Assembly: GCA_934045905.1 (NCBI GenBank)
Contig: OW203770.1
Coordinates: 5,766,001 to 5,830,000 of the forward strand
DNA from: Leuctra nigra
Lineage: Eukaryota; Arthropoda; Insecta; Plecoptera; Leuctridae
Direction: 5' to 3'
Length of the DNA stretch: 64,000 bases
Shown: positions 44,645-54,706 of the stretch, piece by piece
How the letters are laid out: each line of letters starts with the position of its first letter
How positions within the stretch are numbered: position 1 is the first letter of the stretch
Position numbers and translations under genes: made by a program
The notes under the pieces: generated by a model
What the model was told of the DNA's origin: nothing
Seen by the model: the letters and a program-made list of their open reading frames with translations, nothing else
Database searches by the model: none

Positions 44645-45550
44645 TACTATCCCAGCCGTTTAAAACGGCGATAACTTTGGAACGGGATGAGCTCAAAACG
44701 ATTACTCAACGGCACAAATCAGCACAAAACGAGCACAAAACGCATGCCTATTTTGGTTTGATTATTTGAATGTGGCTGGGCTAGCATTAACTTAGGCCAG
44801 CCATTTTAAACGGGCGATAACTTTGGAACGGGATGAGCTCAAAACGATTACTCAACGGCACAAAACGAGCACAAAACGCATGCCTATTTTGGTTTGATTA
44901 TTTGAATGTGGCTGGGCTAGCATTAACTTAGCCCAGCCATTTAAAAGGGGCGATAATTTTGGAACGGGATGAGCTCAAAACGATTACTCAACGGCACAAA
45001 TCAGCACAAAACGAGCACAAAACGCATGCCTATTTTGGTTTGGTTATTTGAATGTGGCTGGGCTAGCATTAACTTAGCCCAGCCATTTAAAACGGGCGAT
45101 AACTTTGGAACGGGATGAGCTCAAAACGATTACTCAACGGCACAAATCAGCACAAAACGAGCACAAAACGCATGCCTATTTTGGTTTGATTATTTGAATG
45201 TGGCTGGGCTAGCATTAACTTAGCCCAGCCATTTAAAACGGGCGATAACTTTGGAACGGGATGAGCTCAAAACGATTACTCAACGGCACAAATCAGCACA
45301 AAACGAGCACAAAACGCATGCCTATTTTGGTTTGATTATTTGAATGTGGCTGGGCTAGCATTAACTTAGCCCAGCCATTTAAAACGGGCGATAACTTTGG
45401 AACGGGATGAGCTCAAAACGATTACTCAACGGCACAAATCAGCACAAAACGAGCACAAAACGCATGCCTATTTTGGTTTGATTATTTGAATGTGGCTGGG
45501 CTAGCATTAACTTAGCCCAGCCATTTAAAACGGGCGATAACTTTGGAACG
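44645..45550 (-). repeat. 146-bp tandem array, right arm, six to seven units
   Basis: CTAG marks lie at 44781, 44917, 45063, 45209, 45355 and 45501. The spacing is 146 except for one 136-bp unit that lacks about ten bases (TCAGCACAAA). It is the reverse complement of the 32773 array. Confidence 0.95.
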
Positions 45551-45694
45551 GGATGAGCTCAAAACGATTTCTCAACGGCACAAATCAGCACAAAGCGAGC
45601 ACAATTCGGACAGAGCAAGAAAATTAACAAATACGAAGTTTTTATTTTTTTGCTTGATTTTGCATTAACTTAGCTCAGCCACTTAAGACGGCTG

Positions 45695-46072
45695 GGTAGT
45701 GAGTTTGACCTTGAAGAGTTTTTTAATCGATTTTTATCAATATCTTTTTTCCAGTGTAATTGTTAACAAAATAGGCTATGGACGTGAATTCAGAACAGTT
45801 CACTGAAAATTATTGCATAGTTTGGAATAAGTTATTAGTTTTATTTTGTCCGACAGGTGTTTAGAACCCGAAAATTTAGTAATTTTCGGGTTCTAAACAC
45901 CTGTTGGACACAATAAAACTAATAGCTTATTCCAAACCATGAAATTATTTTCATTGAACTGTTCTGAATTCACGTCCATAGCCCTATTTTGATAACAATT
46001 ACACTGGAAAAAGATATTGATAAAAATCGATTAAAAAACTCGTCAAGGCCACGCTCACTACCAAGCCCTCTT
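45695..46072. mobile_element. Hairpin inserted in the right arm of the giant foldback element
   Basis: GGTAGTGAGTTTGACCTTGA at the left is mirrored by AAGGCCACGCTCACTACC at the right. Arms of about 180 bases (GGCTATGGACGTGAATTCAG, TTCGGGTTCTAAACACCTGT) meet at 45880. The left arm of the giant element lacks it, so it inserted later. Confidence 0.88.
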
Positions 46073-46314
46073 AAAAATTAACATTCACTCAAAACGGTGA
46101 CAGCTCAAAACGATTTTTTTACGGCACATTTCAGCACAAAACGAGCACAAAACGACTATCTATTTCGTTTTTTGATATCATTTTGTGGCTGGGCTAAGTT
46201 AATGCACCCTATACCCGCGTATACCCTTGACTACACCACTGCACACAAGAATACTCGCGAGTGTGTGTTTACCCTTGCGCTTTGACTCTTGGATTTGGAA
46301 TCTCCTCACAGTAC

Positions 46315-46406
46315 CTCATCTGGGCGTGGCAAGTCATGTACTGGGTCGACGGAACTGTCGTCGTCGTCGTGTAGGTCTCGTGGCCCCAGTATGGGAATAG
46401 ATGAGG
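46315..46406 (-). CDS. Exon 3, distal copy, of unknown gene
   Basis: This 92-base exon follows acceptor TTTTTCGATTTACAG and precedes donor GATGAG|GTACTG. Two bases complete the codon begun in exon 2, then 30 codons follow, including the run DDDD, ending in phase 0. The copy at 31548-31639 differs by one residue (Pro here, Thr there). Because exon 2 begins and exon 3 ends in phase 0, both copies could be spliced in series without breaking the frame. Confidence 0.6.
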
Positions 46407-46988
46407 CTGTAAATCGAAAAAGTATTGTGTCACTCATGACTTATCAAAAACAACGGGAAGGAACAACGGTTTTCTAAAAGGTACTGTGTGTTAAACATGC
46501 TGCATGATCGAGCGATTTTGCCGCATTTTGCAGGCACTTGTTTGGTTACGATTGGAGACAAAATAGGTTGACGAAATGATTGAAATTTTAACCATGATTA
46601 GATATAAAAGACAAACTTAGGGTTATCCCTTTGGTACATTTTAATGTTTTGCTTCGTTAATTAGTAAAAATTAGTTGATTTTTGGTGAAAAATTGTGTAT
46701 TTTCATGTCTCATTGGGTGCCGTATGAAATTTAATATTATTATATATATAGTTGTTGTTTGTTTTTTTTTGGGGGGGGGCTTAACGTCCCACTGTTCTGC
46801 AGCGAGGCTGACTGTTCGCTGCAGAACAGTGCGACGTTAAGCCCCACCTCAAAAAAAATATAATAATATTAAATTTCATACGACACCTATTGAGACATGA
46901 AAACATTCAATTTTTCACCAAAAATCAACTAATTATTATTTCTAATTAACGAAGCAAATAATTAAAAATTTCTATTATAGTTTTTTAC

Positions 46989-47040
46989 CTGTTTCAACTG
47001 GCCTATCCGGTCTTGGAACCCTAAAGACGCCGCTCACCAA
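46989..47040 (-). CDS. Exon 2, distal copy, of unknown gene
   Basis: This is a 52-base exon between acceptor GTTTCAG and donor ACAG|GTAAAA. It enters in phase 0 and leaves in phase 1, encoding LVSGVFRVPRPDRPVET plus one base. It matches the end phase of exon 1 and the start phase of exon 3. It is one of two copies 14.8 kb apart; the other (32222-32273) has Tyr in place of Phe. Confidence 0.6.
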
Positions 47041-47404
47041 CTGAAACACCGACACATTTTTATAATCTCCATGAACACAATACGTGTTCAAAATTGCGGT
47101 TTTCACTTCAGTGGCATATGTTTCCTTCTGTCTGGAATGGAGATGTTAGGATTCAGCTAGGTCTGAGGGGGCGTGCTTCTAAAGACAATTCTTTGGGAAA
47201 AAATTATTTTTAATGTAAAAAAATCCACGCTTTGCGAATAAAATATAATATTGATACCTATAACCATATTTAATTTGGAGAAATGTTTGATTTCCGTATT
47301 TTTTTCTCCTCTAAGCCAATGAGCGTGGAGATCTTCAATAGGCGAGAAAATCGGATTGCAATTGGGCGTCGCTTAGCTGTTGGTCACGTGTCCATTTGTT
47401 AGAG

Positions 47405-47550
47405 AGGCTGCGAACACACGGGGCGACTTTTAGAAGCGGCGATTTTCTCAAGTTGTATGCAAACCCTTATTGAATGACGTCACTGATATTACCTTGCCAA
47501 CTACTAAAAAGCGTCGAGCTTCTAAAAGTCGCCCCGTGTGTTCGCAGCCT
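47405..47550. mobile_element. Short foldback (MITE-like)
   Basis: AGGCTGCGAACACACGGGGC at the left and GCCCCGTGTGTTCGCAGCCT at the right are perfect inverses; about 35 bases pair at each end. Confidence 0.88.
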
Positions 47551-48792
47551 AACAATCTCACAAAGTGCTGAACGTAGCAAACAATACAGACATGCCACAC
47601 GATCGCGCCAAACGGAGGTCGCTGCAAGTACTCGCTGTTGAGCCAAAACTCTTTACGAATGGAATCTACACGAGTGAAACGGCCCTTATGCCCATTGCTG
47701 AACGTAGCAAAGGGTACAGACGCGCCAATACCCTATACGTCTATAAAATATTCCCTTTATTGTATAGACTTTGGCCATTATAGTCAGGGAACAGAATCTG
47801 AAAAGACGTCTCCTTCTCATGAGTACAAGTAAATCGTGTTAAAAGCAAACTGAATAGTGATTCCCACTAACTCAACCCCGCTGAATCCAAAAAGTGACGT
47901 TGGCAATTCGAAATCCGACTCCTTCTACCCTTAAACTTAAAAAACCCTGTTCTAGGGGTTTAAAGCTAAAAACCGTACCAAATTTGTCAAAACTTACGAT
48001 AAAATTACGAAAAAAAACTCATGTCAAGTTTAAATACTGATTAATAAAATGGCATCTTCAAAATTTTGATAATGACCCTTCAAACTTGCTGATTGGGCCC
48101 ATTATCTCAAAAAACGCACTTGCTAATTTTTCACAAAAAAATATAACTTGTCGGTGCTGCTTAACTAAGAAAGTCATAAAGCTCATACTTTACAAAAAAC
48201 TGCCCAATACAATAAGGAAGATAATGCAGTTTACCGCATTTCGGTAGATTGCCGGGTTACTTAAATATAGTCATTTGAATAAAGCAACTCCACGGGCCCG
48301 CTGCATCGCCCTAGCGTCCCACAGCTTGGCCCAACGGTATTGCGGTGGAGGGGGGATGATGTGACGGGGAACAGTCAATGCGAGCTAGGCATTTATAGCG
48401 CGAAACTGTGTGTTCACCATGCAGCTATTCAAAACTAATTATTCACTGTGAAATTGTCAATTTTAATGTACACTATGTCAGTTAGCAGAGGTTTGTTGTC
48501 ATTCTGTATGTGTGGGAGATTTAATCCTTCCTTTTGGCAAGTTATCAATCAATTGATCACATATAGATTAATCAATATACCAAGATAAAGTAATAAAACG
48601 AAGAAGTTAATGTACCGGGAATGTATATGATAAAAAGTAAAAACCCTACTCTGGACGACGCATCACTATGTAGAAACACAAATTAAAATAATGCCTCCGC
48701 ACTTTTCACTATAATGTAGAAGTGGCCACGGCTCAAGGTTTGTCGTGTTTTGCCCCAATTAATTCATTGAATAGATAGACCACATTATAGTC
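47551..48792. other. Gene-free intron DNA
   Basis: It contains a GC-richer patch at 47560-47720 with two similar phrases (CTGAACGTAGCAAACAATAC and CTGAACGTAGCAAAGGGTAC about 130 bases apart), no convincing exon, and AT-rich sequence otherwise. Confidence 0.45.
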
Positions 48793-50711
48793 CAGAGTCT
48801 AAAGGGTTTGACTCCCCACTAATTGCAACATCAGAGTATTTTGATATCGTTGGATTCAGAAAAAATTACTTTATAACATACCATAAGTCTACCAAAATTA
48901 AAATAAGGTATTATTAATTTACTCGAATATGGTATCGAACGAAAATTCTTTTCAAGTAGAGTTCAGAAAAAAATATTACAAAATTCAAAATTTTTACCAA
49001 GGTCAAATATGCTCTAAAGTACCCAGAATGGCCTCTAAGAGGCACGCGACTTAAAATGGCTGCCGTAGTCGCATCCGAAGAGCTACAGACTTGCTTTTTG
49101 TGTCATTTTAGCAATCAACAATCATACAATCTTCTGTAACATGTCAAAAGTCTACAAAATTCCAAATAGTGCTAATGATAATAATTTGTGAATTAGTGAA
49201 TAAGAAAATTAAACAAAATTATATAGTGCAGTTGCAAAGCAATTGAACTGTGGATTTTTAGATTAAATGTTCAGTACTTGCAAATATCTCAATTGTTATC
49301 TTCTGAACATTTTTGGAAGAGGAGACATTTGATTCGAACTTGCATTTTCAAGATGGCGGCCAAAGATCAATGCGGCCACTGCAATTACAATATATCAGCT
49401 CCCGTTGATACGATTTTAATTATATTTCTTTTATAATGAAGCTGAATAATGTCTTCATCTTTTTTGTAATAAGTAATATTATTATATCTCGAACAGTTAA
49501 AAAGTTTTATTTAAAATTACTGATAATTTGACTTTTGGATTTTCGTTTTAAACTGTTTAAGCCTATGTATATTGTTGTGTGTATGTCCACGGAAAACATT
49601 TTTCAAATAAAATAATCTGAAAATGTCATTAGCTGTCCTGTGATATATAAATGATGGGTTTTAAAGTCAACAGGAGATGAGAAAATAGGTTTTTAATATT
49701 CAGAAATCTGAATACTGGAATTTTGCTATCTCAATGATTAAGGTTTATGTTCTAAACCCATTTTCTCAGCTCCTATTGACTTTATACCCCACAAATTATA
49801 CATCATATGAAAGCTAATAATATGTCCAGAGTATAATAATTAAAAATGTTTCGCGTGGACATACACACAACAATGTAAATAGGCTTATAACCATATTGAA
49901 CGAAAACCCAAAAGTCAAATTAGGTATCAGTAATTTTTAATGTTACTTTTAAACTGTTCGAGATATGATAATAATACTTATTACAAAAAAGATGAAGACA
50001 TTATTCAGCTTCAATTTCAAAGAAAATAAATTAAAATCGGATCAACGGGAGCTGAGATATTGAAACTGCAGTGCCGCATTGATCATTGGCCGCCATCTTG
50101 AAAATGCAGGATCGAATCAAATGTCTCCTTATCCAAAAATGTTCAGGAGGGTACAATTGAGATATTTGAAAGAACTAAACATTTAATCTTAAAATCCATA
50201 GTTTAATTGCTTTGCTACTGCACTATATAATTTTGTTTAATTTTCTAATTTACTAATTAACAAATGATCATCATTAGCACTATTTTGATTTTAGTATACT
50301 TTTGATATGTTACAGAAAATTGTATTCTTAATCGAATGACACCAAAAGCATGTCTGTAGCTCTTCGGATGCGACTACGGCAGCCATTTTAAGTCGCGTGC
50401 CTCTATAGAGGCCATTCTGGGTACTTTAGAGCATATTTGACCTTGGTAAAAATTTTGAATTTTTTAATATTTTTTTCTGAACTCTACTTGAAAAGAGCTT
50501 TCATTCGATACCATATTCGATGTATTTACATTACACTGTAAATTAATAATCGCATTCAATTGTTTTTCACTAATTGACCAATCAGAGGAAGCCATCTTAT
50601 TTTAATTTTGGTAGACTTTTGGTATGTTATACAGTTATTTTTTCTGAATCCAATGATATAAAATACTCTAATGTTGCAATTAGTGGGGGGTCAAACCCTT
50701 TAGACTCTAGA
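48793..50711. mobile_element. Long foldback element, about 900-bp arms
   Basis: The left end AGAGTCTAAAGGGTTTGACT is mirrored at the right (GTCAAACCCTTTAGACTCT). Inner landmarks mirror too: GAATGGCCTCTAAGAGGCAC against GTGCCTCTATAGAGGCCATT, and TTTTCAAGATGGCGGCCAAA against its complement near 50095. The arms meet around 49690-49757. They are clearly diverged (substitutions and small gaps), so the insertion is old. No coding region is evident. Confidence 0.88.
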
Positions 50712-51379
50712 CTAAAAGGTGGCCCACTCGATCCCGCGTGAGGCGAGATGAGCTGGATGCAATCTGAGGTCAATGCATTTGAACATTTCTGTAGACCAAA
50801 CTATTCAACATTTTGTAATACGGTTGATTTCGTTACGGCAGTCAGGATGTTGGGTATGTTATTAACAATTGTCAAGTGTTTAACTCTTATACTTTTTTTA
50901 GAATTACGTGATATGTTTTCCAATTTGGCTAAATTTTATTGAAGTCAATTGTTCAAATATTATTTAGTACATTAATTGTTTACATTTTGCCCATACATGC
51001 AGCGACAAATATGTTCATTACATGTTCAGCTATATTACGGTTTTTTAACATTTGTTTTATCTCGTCTAGTTACGAAAATAGGGCTGATTTTATGATTAAG
51101 GGTAGTTCACCCCGTTTTTGTTGAATTTAAGGGTGAAGGAGTCAAATGACAGGATGCCAACGTTTTTTTTCGAATTCAGCGCATCAAAATACATAAGAAT
51201 ATCGACGTTGGCAACTTTTAACAGACCTGCCCGCAAAGTTGTCATTTTTTTAATTCTGTTCCCTGACTATTACCATTATTACGACTAGCATTTTTGAGAG
51301 AAATATAATAGGTTAATCTAAAATTGAAAATAACATGTCGGCTTTACATCTGCCATTTCCGCCGATGTAATTACTATAC
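50712..51379. other. Intron DNA between exon 1 and the long foldback
   Basis: AT-rich, with chance reading frames at 50748-51124 rich in Phe/Leu/Ile and no splice support. Nothing else recognised. Confidence 0.45.
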
Positions 51380-51535
51380 CTGCAGTAAGCCTTGATCGGA
51401 ATAAAGTTGACATTCGCGCCCGTGATAAATACTAACTACTGCTTTTAGATGACAGGAATAATTATTCTCGCAGTGATGTATTCCGAGGAGAAACAAGCCA
51501 TAAGGGTCTTCAACATCCATAATTATTATACCCAT
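51380..51535 (-). CDS. Exon 1 of unknown gene, with start codon
   Basis: An open frame starts at ATG 51520 (MDVEDPYGLF...) or at an in-frame ATG at 51535 (MGIII...); an in-frame TGA lies just upstream of both. The 51535 ATG has the better context (A at -3, G at +4). The frame runs to CTGCAG|GTATAG, a phase 0 donor at 51379, giving 47 or 52 residues. The segment is rich in His, Cys and Tyr and resembles no domain I know. A 5' untranslated exon could lie further right, where a Helitron-like sequence and the CpG-rich minisatellite begin. Confidence 0.6.
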
Positions 51536-51685
51536 TTTAAGACAGGATCAGTTCAAAAGTTATATGCAAAAGTTGCCACGCAACAAGTTTTAGCTTGAAA
51601 AAAAATTATTACTATTTTATATTATTTTTGTATTGTTGGACAATATTAGACAATATTTGTTTTGGTTGTCATGGCTGTTAATAAA

Positions 51686-51985
51686 CTAGGAAAACGCTCC
51701 GTGTAACGCGTTGATGAGCGAGCACCGACACTCGCGACATCGCCAATCAAGCACGATATATTCAATCAAAGATAACTAACTACATTATTACCTATTTCCC
51801 TTGCAACTTTCCATAAACACTCTGGAACAATTGAATAACAGATCAATGTAGTACCACGAATATGATACTTCTCCACCAATCTCTTTGGACAGATATTCAA
51901 ATCACTTAAAACAGCAATAAGTATGTCAATTCTTGACCGATTGGGCTGGAAATGTGCACAATATGATATGAATGCTAATTCTAAT
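51686..51985 (-). mobile_element. Helitron-like element, copy beside exon 1
   Basis: The left edge A|CTAGGAAAACGCTCCGTG followed by TAACGCGTTGATGAGCGAGC, then diverged interior (CACTCTGGAACAATTGAATA, TTCTTGACCGATTGGGCTGG) related to 2985-3170. It runs directly into the minisatellites at 51992. Confidence 0.62.
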
Positions 51986-51991
51986 CGAAAG

Positions 51992-52150
51992 CCTCCCTCG
52001 TGTTCCTGTCCACGTACGTCAGCGCCTCCCTCGTGTTCCTGTCCACGTGCGTCAGCGCCTCCCTCGTGTTCCTGTCCACGTGCGTCAGCGCCTCCCTCGT
52101 GTTCCTGTCCACGTGCGTCATCGCCTCAGTCGTGTTCCTGTCCACGGACT
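51992..52150 (+). repeat. 33-bp tandem repeat, about 4.8 units
   Basis: CCTCCCTCGTGTTCCTGTCC followed by ACGTGCGTCAGCG recurs at 51992, 52025, 52058, 52091 and partly 52124. The unit length is a multiple of three, so several frames stay open; on the minus strand one reads DRNTREALTHV repeats. Confidence 0.93.
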
Positions 52151-52170
52151 TTTCAGTACCTGTCCTGTCT

Positions 52171-53275
52171 CTCAACGCCGCCGAGACGCTGTACGTGCTG
52201 GGGTACATGGGCAGCGCGCGCAGCAGGGCGGGGTGCGCAGTCAGCAGCCCAGGACATCACGTCAGACGCCGAATAACTCTCAACGCCGCCGAGACGCTGT
52301 ACGTGCTGGGGTACATGGGCAGCGCGCGCAGCAGGGCGGGGTGCGCAGTCAGCAGCCCCGGACATCACGTCAGACGCCGAATAACTCTCAACGCCGCCGA
52401 GACGCTGTACGTGCTGGGGTACATGGGCAGCGCGCGCAGCAGGGCGGGGTGCGCAGTCAGCAGCCCAGGACATCACGTCAGACGCCGAATAACTCTCAAC
52501 GCCGCCGAGACGCTGTACGTGCTGGGGTACATGGGCAGCGCGCGCAGCAGGGCGGGGTGCGCAGTCAGCAGCCCAGGACATCACGTCAGACGCCGAATAA
52601 CTCTCAACGCCGCCGAGACGCTGTACGTGCTGGGGTACATGGGCAGCGCGCGCAGCAGGGCGGGGTGCGCAGTCAGCAGCCCCGGACATCACGTCAGACG
52701 CCGAATAACTCTCAACGCCGCCGAGACGCTGTACGTGCTGGGGTACATGGGCAGCGCGCGCAGCAGGGCGGGGTGCGCAGTCAGCAGCCCAGGACATCAC
52801 GTCAGACGCCGAATAACTCTCAACGCCGCCGAGACGCTGTACGTGCTGGGGTACATGGGCAGCGCGCGCAGCAGGGCGGGGTGCGCAGTCAGCAGCCCCG
52901 GACATCACGTCAGACGCCGAATAACTCTCAACGCCGCCGAGACGCTGTACGTGCTGGGGTACATGGGCAGCGCGCGCAGCAGGGCGGGGTGCGCAGTCAG
53001 CAGCCCAGGACATCACGTCAGACGCCGAATAACTCTCAACGCCGCCGAGACGCTGTACGTGCTGGGGTACATGGGCAGCGCGCGCAGCAGGGCGGGGTGC
53101 GCAGTCAGCAGCCCAGGACATCACGTCAGACGCCGAATAACTCTCAACGCCGCCGAGACGCTGTACGTGCTGGGGTACATGGGCAGCGCGCGCAGCAGGG
53201 CGGGGTGCGCAGTCAGCAACCCCCGGACATCACGTCAGACGCCGAATAACTCTCAACGCCGCCGTGACGCTGTAC
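52171..53275 (+). repeat. 108-bp CpG-rich minisatellite, ten units plus a partial
   Basis: CTCAACGCCGCCGAGACGCT recurs every 108 bases from 52171 to 53251. Units are almost identical; the main variant is CAGCCCAGGACATC versus CAGCCCCGGACATC. Because 108 is divisible by three, long open frames appear in several frames of both strands (up to 456 codons). None has independent coding support. The array lies upstream of the predicted exon 1 on the minus strand. Confidence 0.97.
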
Positions 53276-53400
53276 GTGTCACATTGTGTCACATTCGCCC
53301 TTTTCGTATAATTTTGTATTTACATGAAGCAACCTCTTGTCACAGAACTTTGAGCTCAACATTTATATAATTTAGAACATGTTCTTATTTCCATCAAGAA

Positions 53401-53452
53401 GTGTGGCACAGAAGTTGGACAAGAAGTTGATCCGTGTAAATTGGGCTTCAGT
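53401..53452. mobile_element. One-arm remnant of the short foldback family
   Basis: GTGGCACAGAAGTTGGACAA followed by GAAGTTGATCCGTGTAAATT and GGGCTT matches the right arm of 21032-21196 and 25904-26069. Confidence 0.75.
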
Positions 53453-53508
53453 AGGTATTGTTAGTATAGTTTATTTTACTCCTAGTTAATATTCGAGATT
53501 CCGCACAA

Positions 53509-53661
53509 TATTTTCTTCACAGACAGTACTTTAGCAGTTCAGAAACAATGAACAAATCATCATGACGGATTAAAAAATATAACTTCTTGCTATTTTCTTC
53601 ACAGACAGTACTTTAGCAGTTCAGAAACAATGAACAAATCATCATGACGGATTAAAAAATA
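53509..53661. repeat. Tandem duplication, 82-bp period, two copies
   Basis: TATTTTCTTCACAGACAGTA through GACGGATTAAAAAAT occurs at 53509 and 53591 without visible differences over about 70 bases. Confidence 0.9.
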
Positions 53662-53800
53662 AATGTATATAATTTTACAATAGGTGGCAGATGTAGGATT
53701 TTTTATATTTTGTAAAATTAATCAATTCCTCGTATAATTTATGTAAAGTTGTTATAAAACAAATGTCATGGGACATCTTGGAATCAGGAAGGTGATGACC

Positions 53801-54520
53801 ACGGCCTCCTTTATAAGTTCCGTTTCACTACACGTTTCCCGGCCTGTCCACCAACTGAAAATCAGAAGTTCCACCTTTCGGCACAGGCCAAGGGCGCTAG
53901 TTGACACCCTACGCCTACCTTATGAAAATAGTACATGACCAACTGAAGACAACATAGTGTGCAGTGGTTGCTTTTGTCTTTGAAAGAGCTGTCAGTTTAA
54001 GAAAATGCAAGTAGTAAGCCAATATTGTTCATGAATTCAACATTAAATATGATTTTAATGCTTTATAAGTTCTTGAAATATAACCTCAGCACCAGTTTCG
54101 TCAACATATTGAATGTGACATATACGAAATTTATTGTGAGGTTAAAAAATGTACGTAAAATCACCTAATTTAACACATTCAATATGTAGACGAAACTGGT
54201 GCTGAGGTTATATTTCAAGAACTAATATATTAATAATTGCTTAAAATATTACTTATAAAGCATTAAAATCATATTTAATGTTGAATTCATGAACAATATT
54301 GGCTTACTACTTGCATTTTCTTAAACTGACAGCTCTTTCAAAGACAAAAGCAATCACTGCACACTATGTTGTCTTCAGTTGGTCATGTAGGATTTTCATA
54401 AGGTAGGCGTAGGGTGTCAACTAGCGCCCTTGGCCTGTGCCAAAACGTGGAACTTCTGATTTTCAGTTGGTGGACAGGCCGGGAAACGTGTAGTGAAACG
54501 GAACTTATAAAGGAGGCCGT
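53801..54520. mobile_element. Foldback element, about 330-bp arms
   Basis: ACGGCCTCCTTTATAAGTTC at the left is mirrored by GAACTTATAAAGGAGGCCGT at the right. Inner landmarks CCTCAGCACCAGTTTCGTC and its inverse lie either side of a loop near 54110-54170. The arms are nearly identical, with one gap of about 30 bases, suggesting a fairly recent element. Confidence 0.9.
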
Positions 54521-54706
54521 GATATTAACTATGGTATATATTTGAAGAGATGTGTCGACATAATATTATAAATGAAAGATTGAAGTTAATGGTGGAGTAT
54601 TGGAATTTTCTTAACTCTGTTTCGTTTACAAATGACCAGCAATCCCCATGTTATTTTCTATAAGAGGATTTTGAAAAAGACTCCGGAAGTACCTAGTGGG
54701 CGTGCA

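Larger units (their letters stand above)
32443..46209. mobile_element. Giant foldback element with tandem-array terminal inverted repeats
   Basis: The left end GGGTGCATTAACTTAGCCCA, continuing through GCCACAAAATGATATCAAAA, is exactly inverted at the right end (46209 leftwards). Each arm contains a degenerate outer part and then an array of a 146-bp unit: eight units at about 32773-33940 and, inverted, six to seven units at about 44645-45550. The right arm is interrupted by a hairpin (45695-46072). Between the arms lie unrelated nested repeats and a young Gypsy element. The architecture resembles Drosophila FB elements, but the unit is much longer. No transposase that would belong to it was found. 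Confidence 0.85.
46210..47204. repeat. Segmental duplication carrying exons 2 and 3, distal copy
   Basis: This is the direct repeat of 31467-32437, beginning immediately after the right end of the giant foldback element. It contains an extra 24 bases (ACTCGCGAGTGTGTGTTTAC and following) near 46254. The exon differences are one codon in each exon, both changing the amino acid. Confidence 0.92.
3480..51535 (-). other. Multi-exon host gene of unknown function (gene model span)
   Basis: At least eleven short exons on the minus strand join in matching phase: 51520-51380, 47040-46989 and 46406-46315 (a pair also present at 32273-32222 and 31639-31548), 30333-30268, 25609-25496, 16963-16880, 11317-11204, 9344-9299, 9091-8963, 3881-3748 and a last exon near 3644. 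Using one copy of the duplicated pair gives about 350 residues. Visible features are an Asp-rich acidic run, a short Lys/Arg/Glu-rich coiled coil, a KKPRLRR basic patch that could be a nuclear signal, and a PPPKKRSCC segment. An AATAAA lies at 3503-3498, about 55 bases past the longer stop. I do not recognise the family. Phase agreement at every junction is the main support; single exons could be wrong or missing. Introns reach 14 kb and consist largely of mobile elements. Confidence 0.65.

Noticed and set aside
31467..47204. The 1-kb direct repeats as LTRs of a large retrotransposon
   Set aside because: They do not start TG and end CA, have no primer site or polypurine tract beside them, contain spliced exons, and enclose an inverted-repeat element rather than gag-pol.
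50748..51124. Two hydrophobic frames on the plus strand
   Set aside because: AT-rich chance frames opposite the first intron of the unknown gene, with no conserved motif.
51972..53370. Long open frames of 323-456 codons as a repetitive protein
   Set aside because: The repeat unit is 108 bases, so any frame without a stop in one unit stays open throughout. Several frames on both strands are open at once, and no start or splice context supports any of them.
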